A DNA stretch of 64,000 bases from Rudaea sp. (GCA_031291055.1 JARLJU010000340.1:52948-116947), one strand, 5' to 3'; positions 1 through 8,714 are shown, numbered from the stretch's first letter. Notes: generated from the sequence alone by a model not told the origin. Made by a program: numbers and translations.

Positions 1-540
1 CGGGTCGGTCATGTTCGCCGCCGCCGCCGTGCCGTTGCCACGCTGGCTGAGCATCTGGTAGCGGACATTGTCGAGAAACGTCGTGTTCGGCGTGCCAGTG
101 CCGCGCGCATGATCGGCGGACAACAGCATGCTGCGATCCTGCATGCGCACATGGCCGTCGGCGGTGTAGTCGGTGGTTTCGGTTTCGAAGGTGAGATAAT
201 CCGAGCGCAGCAACTGGTCGAGGCGCTGCAGTTGCACATCGCCTTCGAGTTTGTAGTGCGTGCGATCGGTCGCCGACACCTTCTGCGCGCTCAGATCGCT
301 GGCTACCGCCGAGCGATCGCCCTCGGTCGGCAGCCCCGGCGTGTAGAAATCCAGCAAGTCGTTGCGCTTGCACATCACATACAGGTCTTTCTTGCTTTTC
401 TTCGGACACTTGAGCACGCCGACCGGACAGACGGGGGTCGCATCGTCGTCGTCGGCAAACGCCAGGTGCATGAGACTCAGCGATAGCGCCAAGACGAGCA
501 GGCGCAGGCAAGGCAGACGATGGCGGCGTAGCTGGGTCAC
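1..540 (-). CDS. lptD: LPS-assembly protein LptD, N-terminal part (partial)
   Basis: Outer-membrane component of the Lpt machine that inserts lipopolysaccharide into the outer leaflet. Reading the minus strand from a GTG at 540 gives an open frame of 180 codons that runs off the left edge. It starts with a signal peptide (Arg-rich n-region, LLVLALSLSL core, cleavage near LAFA-D). A Cys-containing linker with CPVGVLKCP follows, then an OstA/LptA-like jelly-roll region with repeats of the type YKLEGDVQLQRLDQLLRSD, LTFETETTDYTADGHVRMQ and LLSADHARG, as in LptD N-termini. The beta-barrel lies outside the window. No strong ribosome-binding site precedes the GTG, so the start is approximate. It is transcribed divergently from msrB, with 134 bp between them. 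Confidence 0.85.
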   Translation of the reverse strand, partial: MTQLRRHRLPCLRLLVLALSLSLMHLAFADDDDATPVCPVGVLKCPKKSKKDLYVMCKRNDLLDFYTPGLPTEGDRSAVASDLSAQKVSATDRTHYKLEGDVQLQRLDQLLRSDYLTFETETTDYTADGHVRMQDRSMLLSADHARGTGTPNTTFLDNVRYQMLSQRGNGTAAAANMTDP

Positions 541-674
541 GGGATATTCTTGTGGGGATGGCGCAACGGGCGGCACAGCTTGCCTGATTCGCCGAAAACG
601 GGCAATGCGGGGAACGCAAACGCACCCGTCGCTGTCTGTATCGCGCCACCCTGCGACTTCCCACGAGGCAACGC

Positions 675-1079
675 ATGAATGACAGGATCAGCAAGACCGA
701 GGCCCAATGGCGCGAAAAACTCAGCCCCGAGCAATATGCTGTGTGCCGCTGCTCGGCCACGGAGCCGGCGTTCACCGGCAAATACTATGATCATCATGAA
801 GCCGGCACCTATGTCTGCGCCGGCTGCGGCGCGCCACTGTTCGAGTCGAATGCCAAGTATGAATCCGGTTCCGGGTGGCCCAGCTATTTTCGGCCCATCG
901 CAGCAACCGCGGTGGCCGAATACCAGGATACCTCGCATGGAATGCGCCGCGTCGAGGCCAAGTGCGCGCGATGCGAATCGCACCTCGGTCATGTCTTCCC
1001 CGATGGTCCGAAGCCCACCGGTCTGCGCTATTGCATCAATTCGGCGGCGCTGGGGTTCGAGCCGGCCGAACCGGGTTGA
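675..1079 (+). CDS. msrB: Peptide-methionine (R)-S-oxide reductase MsrB
   Basis: Reduces the R epimer of methionine sulfoxide in oxidised proteins, using thioredoxin as reductant. The 134-residue length fits the family. Two CxxC pairs (Cys48/51 and Cys97/100) form the usual zinc site. The SGSGWPSY segment and the RYCINS motif are present, with catalytic Cys120. The position often occupied by a resolving Cys in the GSGWPS loop is Ser here, so recycling probably uses another Cys (Cys24 or Cys26 are candidates) or thioredoxin directly. The gene is convergent with the HDAC-like gene: the two stop codons are separated by a single base, leaving no room for a conventional terminator. Confidence 0.95.
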   Translation: MNDRISKTEAQWREKLSPEQYAVCRCSATEPAFTGKYYDHHEAGTYVCAGCGAPLFESNAKYESGSGWPSYFRPIAATAVAEYQDTSHGMRRVEAKCARCESHLGHVFPDGPKPTGLRYCINSAALGFEPAEPG

Positions 1080-1080
1080 A

Positions 1081-2001
1081 TCAAGTCATCAGTGCCGCGA
1101 CATGAGCGGCGGTCGATTCGCGCAGCGCGGTCAGACTGTAGCCGCCTTCCAGGCTCGAGACCACGCGATTTGAGGCGTATGTTTGCGCGATACCCACAAG
1201 CTCCCGGGTGATCCAGAGGTAGTCCTCGTTGCCCAGGTTCAGATTGGCCAGCGGATCCAGGTAGTGTGCGTCGAATCCGGCCGAGATCAGCACAAGTTCC
1301 GGACGGAAGCGGTGCAATGCCGGCAGCACGATATCGTTGCAGGCTTCGCGGAACGCGAACGAGCTTGCCGAAGGCGGTAGCGGCGCGTTGACGATATTGC
1401 CGACGCCGGTTTCGGCGGCAGCGCCGGTGCCCGGGTAAAGCGGCGATTGGTGCGTCGAGGCATACAGCACGCGCGGCTCGCTCCAGAAGATGTCCTGGGT
1501 ACCGTTGCCGTGGTGCACGTCGAAGTCGACGATGGCAACGCGCTGGAGTCCTTTCGACAGGGCCAGCGCGGCGCCGGCCGCAATATTGTTGAACAGGCAG
1601 AATCCCATCGCCGTCGTGCGCGTTGCATGATGGCCGGGCGGCCGCACCGCGCAGAAGGCGCGGGTTGCATCGCCATCGATGACGGCATCGACCGCCGCAC
1701 AGACTGCGCCGGCGGCACGTAGCGCGGCCTCCAGCGAGTCCGGCGACATCGCCGTGTCGGCGTCGAGGCGCACGTAGCCGTCCTTCGGAGCGGCCGCAAG
1801 GATCCGCTCGATCAACGCCGCGTCGTGCACGCGCGCAAGCTGCGCGCGGGTGGCGCGCGGCGCTTCGCGGCGATCCAGCGCGGCGAAGCGTTCGTCATCC
1901 AGTGCCTGCAGCACCGCCTGCAGTCGCGACGGCGATTCAGGGTGGCCGGGGCCGGGCTGATGGGCGAGGCAGGCGGCGTGGGTATACAAAGCGACATTCA
2001 T
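1081..2001 (-). CDS. Histone deacetylase family protein (AcuC/HDAC-like amidohydrolase)
   Basis: Zinc-dependent deacetylase fold of about 306 residues. Bacterial members act on acetylated polyamines or other small amides, or on acetyl-lysine. Visible family signatures are RPPGHHA (tandem His), DFDVHHGNGT and SAGFDAH, which supply the Asp-His-Asp zinc ligands, and SLEGGYSL near the C-terminus. The ATG at 2001 overlaps the stop of the preceding gene in an ATGA arrangement, indicating translational coupling with the unknown protein and the adenosyltransferase upstream. The substrate cannot be read from the sequence. Confidence 0.9.
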   Translation of the reverse strand: MNVALYTHAACLAHQPGPGHPESPSRLQAVLQALDDERFAALDRREAPRATRAQLARVHDAALIERILAAAPKDGYVRLDADTAMSPDSLEAALRAAGAVCAAVDAVIDGDATRAFCAVRPPGHHATRTTAMGFCLFNNIAAGAALALSKGLQRVAIVDFDVHHGNGTQDIFWSEPRVLYASTHQSPLYPGTGAAAETGVGNIVNAPLPPSASSFAFREACNDIVLPALHRFRPELVLISAGFDAHYLDPLANLNLGNEDYLWITRELVGIAQTYASNRVVSSLEGGYSLTALRESTAAHVAALMT

Positions 2002-2453
2002 GATGCAGGCGTCATTTCGGATTGCAACATTTCGAGCGCGGCCAGGGCCTGCGGCATGGTCAGGCGGTCCGCCGCGGCCGCGGTTTGCGCCGGCACCCAG
2101 GCCGGGAACACGATTTCCTCGACGACATGTTTTCCGCTTTCACTGTGTATCTCGCGTACACGCGCAAGATGTACGGCCGGAAAATGTATTGCCGCGCGGA
2201 TGAGGGCTGGCCACAGGCGCTCGTGCACGAAACTGATCTTGGCGTCGACGATGCGGCAGACTAGCACCTGCGGCGCGGCGCGCACGGCGCGTGTTGCGGC
2301 AAAGATCTCGCGACTGCGCGGATGCGACCACCAGTTGCCGCGCAGCGTTTCGCCGGCCACCGCTTCGGCCAGTACCGGAATCGCCCCGCGGTGTGCGGCT
2401 TCGCAGACGACGCCGTGGCGCTCGACGAAGTCCAGGGCCTGTCGTGGCGTCAT
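1998..2453 (-). CDS. Conserved protein of unknown function, coupled to the HDAC-like gene
   Basis: 151 residues, no signal peptide or membrane segment, and I do not recognise a characterised domain. The ATG at 2453 overlaps the TGA of the adenosyltransferase gene (ATGA), and its own TGA overlaps the HDAC-like ATG, so it sits inside a tightly coupled operon. A longer in-frame start at 2486 would overlap the upstream gene by 37 bases and is less likely. Notable segments are RGNWWSHPRSREIF and the VLVCRIVDAKISFVHERLW stretch. The latter suggests a small alpha/beta protein in which the WxHP motif may bind a ligand or nucleic acid; that reading is inference. Confidence 0.75.
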   Translation of the reverse strand: MTPRQALDFVERHGVVCEAAHRGAIPVLAEAVAGETLRGNWWSHPRSREIFAATRAVRAAPQVLVCRIVDAKISFVHERLWPALIRAAIHFPAVHLARVREIHSESGKHVVEEIVFPAWVPAQTAAAADRLTMPQALAALEMLQSEMTPAS

Positions 2454-3013
2454 GCCGTCGGCTTTTTGCGCCGCTCGTGTTGCCACAGCACTTCGCCGTG
2501 GCCGGACGCACGCGCCAGCACGCGCGCAATCACAAACAGCAGATCAGAGAGGCGATTGAGGTAACGCACCGCTTCCGGCCGCACGGTTTCCGTCCGCGTC
2601 AGCGAAACGACTTCGCGCTCGGCGCGCCGGCACACCGTGCGCGCCACGTGGCAGCATGCCGCCGCCATGCCGCCACCGGGCAGGATGAAATCCTTGAGCG
2701 CGGGCAGATCGGCATTGAAGCCGTCGAGCGTGGTTTCCAGGCGTCCGATATCGGCATCGTGGATCATCGTCATGCCGGGAATGCACAACTCGCCGCCGAG
2801 ATCGAACAGATCGTGCTGCACCTGAGTCAGCGTTTCGCGCACGTCGGCGGAAATTTCCTGCGCCAGCACCATGCCGATGGCGCTGTTGAGTTCATCGACC
2901 GTGCCGTAGGCAGCCACCCGCACCGAGTCCTTGGCCACACGGGTGCCGTCGCCGAGGCCCGTCGTGCCATCGTCGCCGGTTTTTGTATAGATTTTGCTTA
3001 GCCGGTTGCCCAC
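2450..3013 (-). CDS. PduO-type ATP:cob(I)alamin adenosyltransferase
   Basis: Transfers the 5'-deoxyadenosyl group of ATP to cob(I)alamin to make adenosylcobalamin. The N-terminal P-loop-like signature YTKTGDDGTTGLGDG is intact, followed by the conserved AYGTVDELNSAIG. The C-terminal part has the CRRAEREVVSL and YLNRLSDLLFV helices, where the Arg and Asn residues bind ATP. I place the start at the GTG at 3013 (VGNRLSKIYTKTG), giving 187 residues, the normal family length; frame upstream of it is low-complexity and non-homologous. It follows the DUF6580 membrane-protein gene by 13 bases and overlaps the next gene. A CobC-like phosphatase lies upstream on the same strand, so the cluster looks cobalamin-related. 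Confidence 0.92.
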   Translation of the reverse strand: MGNRLSKIYTKTGDDGTTGLGDGTRVAKDSVRVAAYGTVDELNSAIGMVLAQEISADVRETLTQVQHDLFDLGGELCIPGMTMIHDADIGRLETTLDGFNADLPALKDFILPGGGMAAACCHVARTVCRRAEREVVSLTRTETVRPEAVRYLNRLSDLLFVIARVLARASGHGEVLWQHERRKKPTA

Positions 3014-3026
3014 GGTGAGGCTATGT

Positions 3027-3584
3027 TCAAACTGCAGCGCCCTGCAGCGTCGTCCAGTGCCGGCGCAGCACCTCGAACCCGCCAAACAAAGCCGCGCTCC
3101 ATACCAGCGTTCCCGCAAGCCAGCTCTTGAGGAAGGGAAGGGCGGCGACATAGCAGGAGACGATGCCTTCGCGGCAATAGACCGTGTCGCCCATCAGCCA
3201 TTCGGCAAAGCTCACGACGGCAAAGAACATCAGCGACCCGGCAATGCCGCAGCCGGCGATGCGGAGCACGCTGACTTTGTCGCGCAGGCTGAAACCGAGC
3301 AGCACGCTGGCTGCAATGCAGGCGTAGATCACCGGGATCAGTGGATGCAGGCCGATGAACAGGTCAGCGAGGAACATCGCGGCCAGTGGCACGATGAAGG
3401 CCAGGCGGCGATCGCTGAAGTAGGCGCCCCCGAACAGGGCGATGGCTTCGACAGGAGTGAAGTTGTACGGGAACACTCCCGGAAAATAGAAGATGACCAG
3501 ACGCACGCCGACGGCGAACGCGATCATCGCGATCAATACGCCGGTGCGCGGCGAAAGGATGTTGTCTTGTGGAAAATGTTGCAT
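3027..3584 (-). CDS. DUF6580-type multi-spanning membrane protein, possible cobalamin-linked S-component
   Basis: 185 residues with about six hydrophobic segments and the motif NFTPVEAIALFGGAYF after the first helix, which I associate with the DUF6580 family of ECF-transporter S-component-like proteins. The ATG at 3584 is chosen because a GGAG ribosome-binding site sits about 8 bases upstream. A TTG five codons earlier overlaps that site and is less likely. The gene lies 13 bases upstream of a cobalamin adenosyltransferase and downstream of a CobC-like phosphatase. A role in uptake of a corrinoid or corrinoid precursor is a reasonable inference. No energising ATPase or EcfT is visible in the window. 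Confidence 0.75.
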   Translation of the reverse strand: MQHFPQDNILSPRTGVLIAMIAFAVGVRLVIFYFPGVFPYNFTPVEAIALFGGAYFSDRRLAFIVPLAAMFLADLFIGLHPLIPVIYACIAASVLLGFSLRDKVSVLRIAGCGIAGSLMFFAVVSFAEWLMGDTVYCREGIVSCYVAALPFLKSWLAGTLVWSAALFGGFEVLRRHWTTLQGAAV

Positions 3585-3632
3585 TATGAGGTTCTCCAAG
3601 CTTCGATGACGGTCGAGCGGGGATTCAAGATG

Positions 3633-3706
3633 CCGTTCGCCCAGGGGCGAAGGATGAACGGTTCAGCGAGGTTGCCGTTCATGGTTCGATAGCTCACCAC
3701 GAACGG
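3633..3706. repeat. Paired intergenic palindromes (REP/BIME-like)
   Basis: Two adjacent palindromic units each bounded by CCGTTC and GAACGG. The first (3633-3661) encloses a nested hairpin TTCGCCC/GGGGCGAA. The second (3675-3706) pairs CCGTTCATGGT with ACCACGAACGG around a short loop. The arrangement resembles REP-type intergenic elements common in proteobacterial genomes. It fills most of the gap between the CobC-like gene and the DUF6580 gene and may affect transcript stability there. Confidence 0.6.
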
Positions 3707-3715
3707 CCCTGGCCG

Positions 3716-4321
3716 CTATTCCTGCTCGAAGCGCGATGCATTGACATAGCATACTTCAAACTGCCCGCTGCGGGAGCGAACGCGCGCGGCGTGGGCGTGA
3801 TCGATGCGCAGTGCGAAGGCGCGTGACGGCGGCAGTCCGAGCGCGTGGCAGAGCACGGCGCGGATGGAACCGGCATGCGCCACGGCCAGCACGGTGTCCT
3901 CGTCGCGGGTCGAGCCGAGCAGGGACGACAGCCACGCACCGGTGCGGCGGATCACATCCGAGAAGCTTTCGCCGCCGGGCGCTTCCTGGATCACCCAGTT
4001 GTTGGCCCAGTGCTCGTAACGTGCGCCATCGCTGCGCACGATCTCGTCCCAGCGTTTTCCATCCCAACCGCCAAGGTTCACTTCGCGCAGGCGTGCGTCG
4101 GTCAGCGGCTCGATCGCGAAGCGCGCGGCAAAGATCGCGGCGGCCTGCTGCGCGCGCTTCAAATCGCTGGAGAACAGGAAACGCGGCGCCGGTTCCGTCC
4201 AGGTGGCGGCAAGCTGCTGCACCGCGCCGAAACCCTCTGCCGACAACGGCGCGTCGGTCTGGCCCAGGCACAGCCCGGGGGCAGCATCGACATCGCCATG
4301 GCGGACGAGGATCAGGTCCAT
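3716..4321 (-). CDS. Histidine phosphatase family protein (CobC/alpha-ribazole phosphatase-like)
   Basis: Phosphoglycerate-mutase-fold phosphatase of 201 residues. The catalytic RHG motif is at residues 7-9 (LVRHGDVD), LRE(V)NLGGWDG matches the E-x-x-x-G-x-x-x-G-x loop, and the second catalytic His lies in VAHAGSIRAV. A short phosphatase with GxCLGQTDAPLS after the RHG motif is typical of CobC-type enzymes, which dephosphorylate alpha-ribazole-phosphate in the cobalamin lower-ligand pathway. The neighbouring adenosyltransferase supports that, but general histidine phosphatases look alike. It is divergent from ubiH with 57 bp between start codons. Confidence 0.8.
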   Translation of the reverse strand: MDLILVRHGDVDAAPGLCLGQTDAPLSAEGFGAVQQLAATWTEPAPRFLFSSDLKRAQQAAAIFAARFAIEPLTDARLREVNLGGWDGKRWDEIVRSDGARYEHWANNWVIQEAPGGESFSDVIRRTGAWLSSLLGSTRDEDTVLAVAHAGSIRAVLCHALGLPPSRAFALRIDHAHAARVRSRSGQFEVCYVNASRFEQE

Positions 4322-4378
4322 GTTCGAGTCCGGGGAAAGGTGATACAGCGTAGCATTTTGAAGCAGTATGATTGCCCA

Positions 4379-5596
4379 ATGGACAATACTCACGATGTGC
4401 TCATCGTCGGCGGCGGTCTGGTCGGCGCGAGTCTGGCGATTGCACTCGACGGCGCCGGACTGCGTGTGGCCCTGGTCGAGGCCGCACCACCGCGCGCCGA
4501 TCTGCAGCCCAGCTACGACGAGCGCAATCTGGCCCTGGCCCGGGCCAGCGTCAATGCGCTGACGGCGCTGGGTGTCTGGGCCTTGGTGGGTGCGCGGGCC
4601 ACGCCGATCCGCAAAATCCATGTCAGCCGACAGGGCGAATTCGGCGCGGTGCGGATGAATGCGGCCGCGCATGGCGTGGATGCCTTCGGTGCAGTGCTGC
4701 CGGCGCGTGAACTGGGCAATGGCCTGCTGGCGCGCCTGGATGCCTGCCGCGCGCTGACGCGCCATGCGCCGGCGAAACTCGATTCCATAAGCATTGCCGA
4801 CGATGCGGTTACAGCCACGCTGGCAGCCAGCCACGGCCAAATTCAGCTGCGGACGCGCTTGCTGGTCGGCGCGGACGGCACCACGTCGTTCGTGCGCTCT
4901 GCGCTGGGCATCGACGTGGAAAATATGGACTATGCGCAGGCCGCCTTCGTCTGCACGATCACGCCGGAACGCGCTCCGGATTGCGCGTACGAGCGTTTCA
5001 CGGCCACGGGCCCGGTCGCTGTGCTGCCCCTGGCCGATCGCCGCGCCGGTGTCGTGCTGACCGTTCCGGCGGCCGATGCCGGGCATGTCGCCGCACTGGA
5101 CGATGCCGGTTTCGTGGAGCTGGTGCAGGCGCGTTTCGGCTGGCGTCTGGGTCGCCTGAACCGGCCGGGCCGACGCGTGTCTTATCCGCTGCAGCGAGTG
5201 CGCGCGACGCGTCTGGTCGCTCCGCGCGGCGTGATCGTCGGCAATGCCGCCCAGACCCTGCATCCGATCGGCGCGCAGGGCTTCAATTTGGGTCTGCGCG
5301 ATGCGCTGACTCTGGCCGAGTTGCTGATCGACGGCGCCCGGGCCGGAGGCGATCCTGGCGATGCCGCCATGCTTGCCGACTATGCCGCACGCCGGTGCGA
5401 AGATCGTGATGGCACGATTGCGATGAGCGACGCCCTGGCACGGCTCACGGCCAATGAATCGCCGCCGCTCAAGCTGCTGCGTTCGCTGGGTCTGCTGGCG
5501 CTGGATCGCGTGCCGACGCTGCAGGCCGCGCTGGCGCGGCGCGGCATGGGCTTCCGCGCCGGGGCACCGCGCCTCGCTTTGGGAGAAGGGCCATGA
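4379..5596 (+). CDS. ubiH: 2-octaprenyl-6-methoxyphenol hydroxylase (UbiH family)
   Basis: FAD-dependent aromatic hydroxylase of ubiquinone biosynthesis, 405 residues. The N-terminal Rossmann motif IVGGGLVGASLA binds ADP of FAD, VGADGTTSFVR is the DG motif, and VGNAAQTLHPIGAQGFNLG is the UbiH-type version of the second FAD motif (GNAAQ instead of GDAAH is normal for UbiH). ATG at 4379 gives MDNTHDVLIVGGG. The stop overlaps the start of the second hydroxylase by ATGA, so the two are co-translated. Both would act on the inner-membrane quinone precursor as part of the Ubi complex. Confidence 0.93.
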   Translation: MDNTHDVLIVGGGLVGASLAIALDGAGLRVALVEAAPPRADLQPSYDERNLALARASVNALTALGVWALVGARATPIRKIHVSRQGEFGAVRMNAAAHGVDAFGAVLPARELGNGLLARLDACRALTRHAPAKLDSISIADDAVTATLAASHGQIQLRTRLLVGADGTTSFVRSALGIDVENMDYAQAAFVCTITPERAPDCAYERFTATGPVAVLPLADRRAGVVLTVPAADAGHVAALDDAGFVELVQARFGWRLGRLNRPGRRVSYPLQRVRATRLVAPRGVIVGNAAQTLHPIGAQGFNLGLRDALTLAELLIDGARAGGDPGDAAMLADYAARRCEDRDGTIAMSDALARLTANESPPLKLLRSLGLLALDRVPTLQAALARRGMGFRAGAPRLALGEGP

Positions 5597-6777
5597 GCCG
5601 GCGCGGCATGCACGATGTCGTCGTGGTCGGCGCCGGCATGGTCGGCGCGGCGCTGGCGCTGGCGCTGGCGCGCGAGGGTTTCGACGTGGCCGTGATCGAG
5701 CCGCGTGCGCCAGCGCCGTGGCGCGTGGAGGACGAGGTCGACCTTCGTGTCGTTGCCCTGGCGCCCTCGTCGACAGGGCTGTTCGGACGTCTGGATGTAT
5801 GGAAGTCCATCGTTGCCGCACGCGCCTGCGCCTACCGGCGCATGCACGTGTGGGACGCGCTGGCGCCCGGAGAACTCGATTTCGATGCCGCGGATCGCGG
5901 CGAATCGGCGCTCGGCTGGATCGTGGAAAATCGCCTGATCCAGCAAACGCTGTGGCAGTCGCTGCAAAACGATGCGCGCATCGCCCTGCACTGTCCGGCA
6001 CGGGTGACGGCCACCGAGGCGGATGCGCAACGGCGTACGCTTGTGCTCGATGACGGCAGGTCGTTGTCGGCGCGTCTTGTCGTCGCGGCGGATGGCGCGG
6101 AGTCAGCCCTGCGCGGCATGGTCGGCATCGTCACGCAGGATCGCGATTATGCGCAACGCGCGATCGTTGCCCACGTCGCTACAGAACGGCCGCACGAATC
6201 CACGGCATGGCAACGCTTCCTGCCCGGCGCGACGATTGCCTTCCTGCCGCTCGCCGACGGCCGCAGCTCGATCGTCTGGTCGGTGCCGGACAACGAAGCC
6301 GCACGCCTGCTTATGCTGGATGATGCGCAGTTCTGTGCAGAACTCGGCGCCGCATTCGATTTCCGCCTTGGCGTGATCACGGCAACCACGTCCAGAACCG
6401 CTTTTCCGCTGCGCATGCGCGTCGCCGAGCGATACCTGGCGCCGCGCTTTGCCCTGATCGGCGATGCCGCACATGTCGTGCATCCGCTGGCCGGGCAGGG
6501 CGTGAACCTCGGGCTTCGCGATGCCGTGGAACTTGCGGTCGTGCTGGTTGATGCACGCGACGCAAAAAGGGATTTTTCCGCGGAATCCACATTGCGGCAA
6601 TTTGAACGCGGCCGGCGCAGCGACAATGCGCTGGCGGCGCATGCGTTCGATGCGATCCAGCGCACGTTTGCGAGCGAGCTTGTGCCGCTGGCGGGTTTGC
6701 GCGGCGCTGCCCTGGCCGCTGTGAACCGCATCGGCCCGCTGAAGAATTTCCTCGCAGCACGCGCCGCCGGACGCTGA
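5593..6777 (+). CDS. UbiI/UbiF-type FAD-dependent ubiquinone biosynthesis hydroxylase
   Basis: Second FAD monooxygenase of the pair, 394 residues. It shows VVVGAGMVGAALALALA (FAD Rossmann), DLRVVALAPSS, VAADGAESALR (DG motif) and LIGDAAHVVHPLAGQGVNLG (FAD ribityl-binding motif with the classic GDAAH). It belongs to the UbiH/UbiF/VisC/COQ6 family. Which ring carbon it hydroxylates (C5 by UbiI or C6 by UbiF) cannot be decided by eye. The ATGA overlap with ubiH shows translational coupling. Ring hydroxylations at three positions are needed for ubiquinone; a third enzyme, if separate, is not in the window. Confidence 0.88.
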   Translation: MSRRGMHDVVVVGAGMVGAALALALAREGFDVAVIEPRAPAPWRVEDEVDLRVVALAPSSTGLFGRLDVWKSIVAARACAYRRMHVWDALAPGELDFDAADRGESALGWIVENRLIQQTLWQSLQNDARIALHCPARVTATEADAQRRTLVLDDGRSLSARLVVAADGAESALRGMVGIVTQDRDYAQRAIVAHVATERPHESTAWQRFLPGATIAFLPLADGRSSIVWSVPDNEAARLLMLDDAQFCAELGAAFDFRLGVITATTSRTAFPLRMRVAERYLAPRFALIGDAAHVVHPLAGQGVNLGLRDAVELAVVLVDARDAKRDFSAESTLRQFERGRRSDNALAAHAFDAIQRTFASELVPLAGLRGAALAAVNRIGPLKNFLAARAAGR

Positions 6778-6837
6778 GGGCAAAATCCGCCGCCCTTAGG
6801 CTATGATGGACGCTGGCTTTCGAGGGAGATCGCAAAC

Positions 6838-7266
6838 ATGTGGCTGCTCAATCTGATTCTGTTGATTCTGCTGGGCGTGCTGGGAATTGCCTCGTGGCTG
6901 AAAAGCCGTCAGCCCAAGGTCAGCGCGCAGATCAACAAGCTCGAGTCGGTGGAAGGCTGGGTCGGTCTCGCCGGACTGGTCTGGGGCATCGTCATGCTGC
7001 TGCAGTGGCTGTCCGCAGCATCCGTCGTCCTGCACTTCGCGCCCGGGCTGGGGCTGATCGGGCTGGTCACGATCCTAGTCATCCTGGCGCTGTCCCTGAT
7101 CCTGGCGCTGCCGGTATTGCGCTCGCTGTTCGGCAGCAACGATTTCACCGGCAAGCTGGGCCAGCTTACGACCAAGCTCGCGCCCTACAAGATCGGCCTG
7201 GGGTTCGCCTGTCTGGTACTGGCATTGTATACATTGTTCACAATGGCCAGCTACCGCGCGTTCTGA
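6838..7266 (+). CDS. Small integral membrane protein of unknown function
   Basis: 142 residues with four hydrophobic segments (about residues 2-21, 40-62, 68-96 and 118-137), including LLNLILLILLGVLGIASWL at the N-terminus and a polar loop containing SNDFTGKLGQLTTKLAPYKIG. I recognise no named family. A GGGAG ribosome-binding site lies upstream of the ATG at 6838. It follows the hydroxylase gene by 60 bp on the same strand and may be co-transcribed. It is convergent with the delta-60-repeat gene, with 9 bp between the stops. Confidence 0.8.
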   Translation: MWLLNLILLILLGVLGIASWLKSRQPKVSAQINKLESVEGWVGLAGLVWGIVMLLQWLSAASVVLHFAPGLGLIGLVTILVILALSLILALPVLRSLFGSNDFTGKLGQLTTKLAPYKIGLGFACLVLALYTLFTMASYRAF

Positions 7267-7275
7267 CGCGCGCCG

Positions 7276-8714
7276 TTATGGCGGGCATGTCGGCGCCGAC
7301 GGCGCCGGATCGAAGCTGTTGCCGAACAGCTGGTCCGGAATGACGCGAATCAGGCCTGGGCAATAGCTGCCGTTTGCCGCAGAGCCGGCTATGGCAACGA
7401 AAGCATGACCGACGCTATCGAAGGCGAGCGCGTAAGCGAACGTGTCCGATGTGCCCGACGCGCCAATGTGCAGCGAGGCCCATCCCGGATGTGCTGGGTC
7501 ACCAAAACTGGTGTCGTAGCCGGAATCGTCGTTCAGGCGCAGCAGGGCGATATTGATGGCACCATCCGATGCAGCTATCGGGCCGGCATCGCCGACGGCG
7601 AAAATGTGGCCGTCGGGGAGCGTCTGGGCCGCAACAAGATAGTCTGCACTGGCGTTGCCCGAGACGACAGGGACCGCAAAACCCGGATATCCGGGTTGCT
7701 GGCCATTGCGTTGAAGCTCGCGTCCGCGATACCCGCTGGCGTTGCGCGGGCGAATCGATATGCAAGGTAATCGACACCGGTAAAGGAATTTTCGGCAACA
7801 ACCAAGCGCCCCTGGCCATCAAGCGTGGCCGATTCGACCTGAGGATACCCGTTCGTTTGAAAATCCACGGCATAACTACCAACCACGCCGTATTGATTGT
7901 TGATCGCACCAGTCAAATCCACATCAGATACGGCGATACCTTGACCATCCGATGAAGTATAGACACTGTCGACGAGCACCGGGTGATCGGACTGGACTTG
8001 TACCTGCAGGCCGAAAACTCGATAGGGAAGAGCAGCGATACCGCTGTTGCCATACGAAGTGATCAACGCGCCGCTGGCATCGAAGTGCGCGACCTCGCCA
8101 TAGGCGAGGTTTGTAGAGGGGCTGGTGAGATACCACGTGTCATCGGAATCAATGGCAATTCCGTCGTAGTGTGCTTCATACATGTTGTTCGCGCTGGCAA
8201 AGTCATAGCAGAAGCTGCCGCTCTGATCGCTGGCGAAGCTGGTATCGAGCGTGCCGGTGCCAGTCAGTTTCAACAGCAGCGTGCAGCTATCCAGTGGAAA
8301 AAACAGCCCAGGGCCGGCGTAGGCACCACCGGATGCCAGGATACTGCCATCGGACATCAGCCCGACCGTCAGCAGGCTGGCGCCGTAGGGCGCCGAGGGG
8401 ACTCCGTAAGGCAATACGAACAGACCGTTGTCGCCGAACGCAGTATCCCAGCTTCCATCCGTGTTGAGGCGACCGACAGCGGCCAGAGGTGAGCCCGTGT
8501 TGTTTTGCACGCGACCGGCAACGACGATCTTGCCGTCGCCCTGAACCGCCAGTGCCAGGATGCGTTCCATCGCCTGGCCGCTGGTGGGCGTTGCGCCGAG
8601 CAGCAAGAGGCCGCCAGCACCGAACCGCGAGTCCAGGCCCGTCGTGCCGGCAAGCACAGACGCGCCGACACCGGCGAGCAGCGCAGCGGCGGCGCATAAA
8701 ATGGGCGGGCGCAT
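7276..8714 (-). pseudogene. Delta-60-repeat secreted protein with an internal frameshift
   Basis: The N-terminal frame opens at ATG 8714 (GAAGGA site 8 bases upstream) with a signal peptide ending VLAGTTGLDS. It carries delta-60-type repeats such as GDGKIVVAGRVQNN, AVGRLNTDGSWDTAFGDNGLF and LKLTGTGTLDTSFASD. After DASFN the frame turns into non-homologous sequence ending at 7575. A different minus-strand frame resumes the repeat pattern (PGYPGFAVPVVSGNASADYL, then LLRLNDDSGYDTSFGDP) and ends at TAA 7278-7276. The shift of one base lies between about 7694 and 7716. The restored C-terminus, DQLFGNSFDP, resembles the tail of three other exoproteins in the window. It is either a sequencing indel or a recent inactivating mutation; the coding quality on both sides argues for something recent. 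Confidence 0.8.

Noticed and set aside
3584..3720. Cobalamin riboswitch upstream of the DUF6580 and adenosyltransferase genes
   Set aside because: The gap is filled by palindromic repeats and I could not find a B12-box; too short for a full riboswitch.
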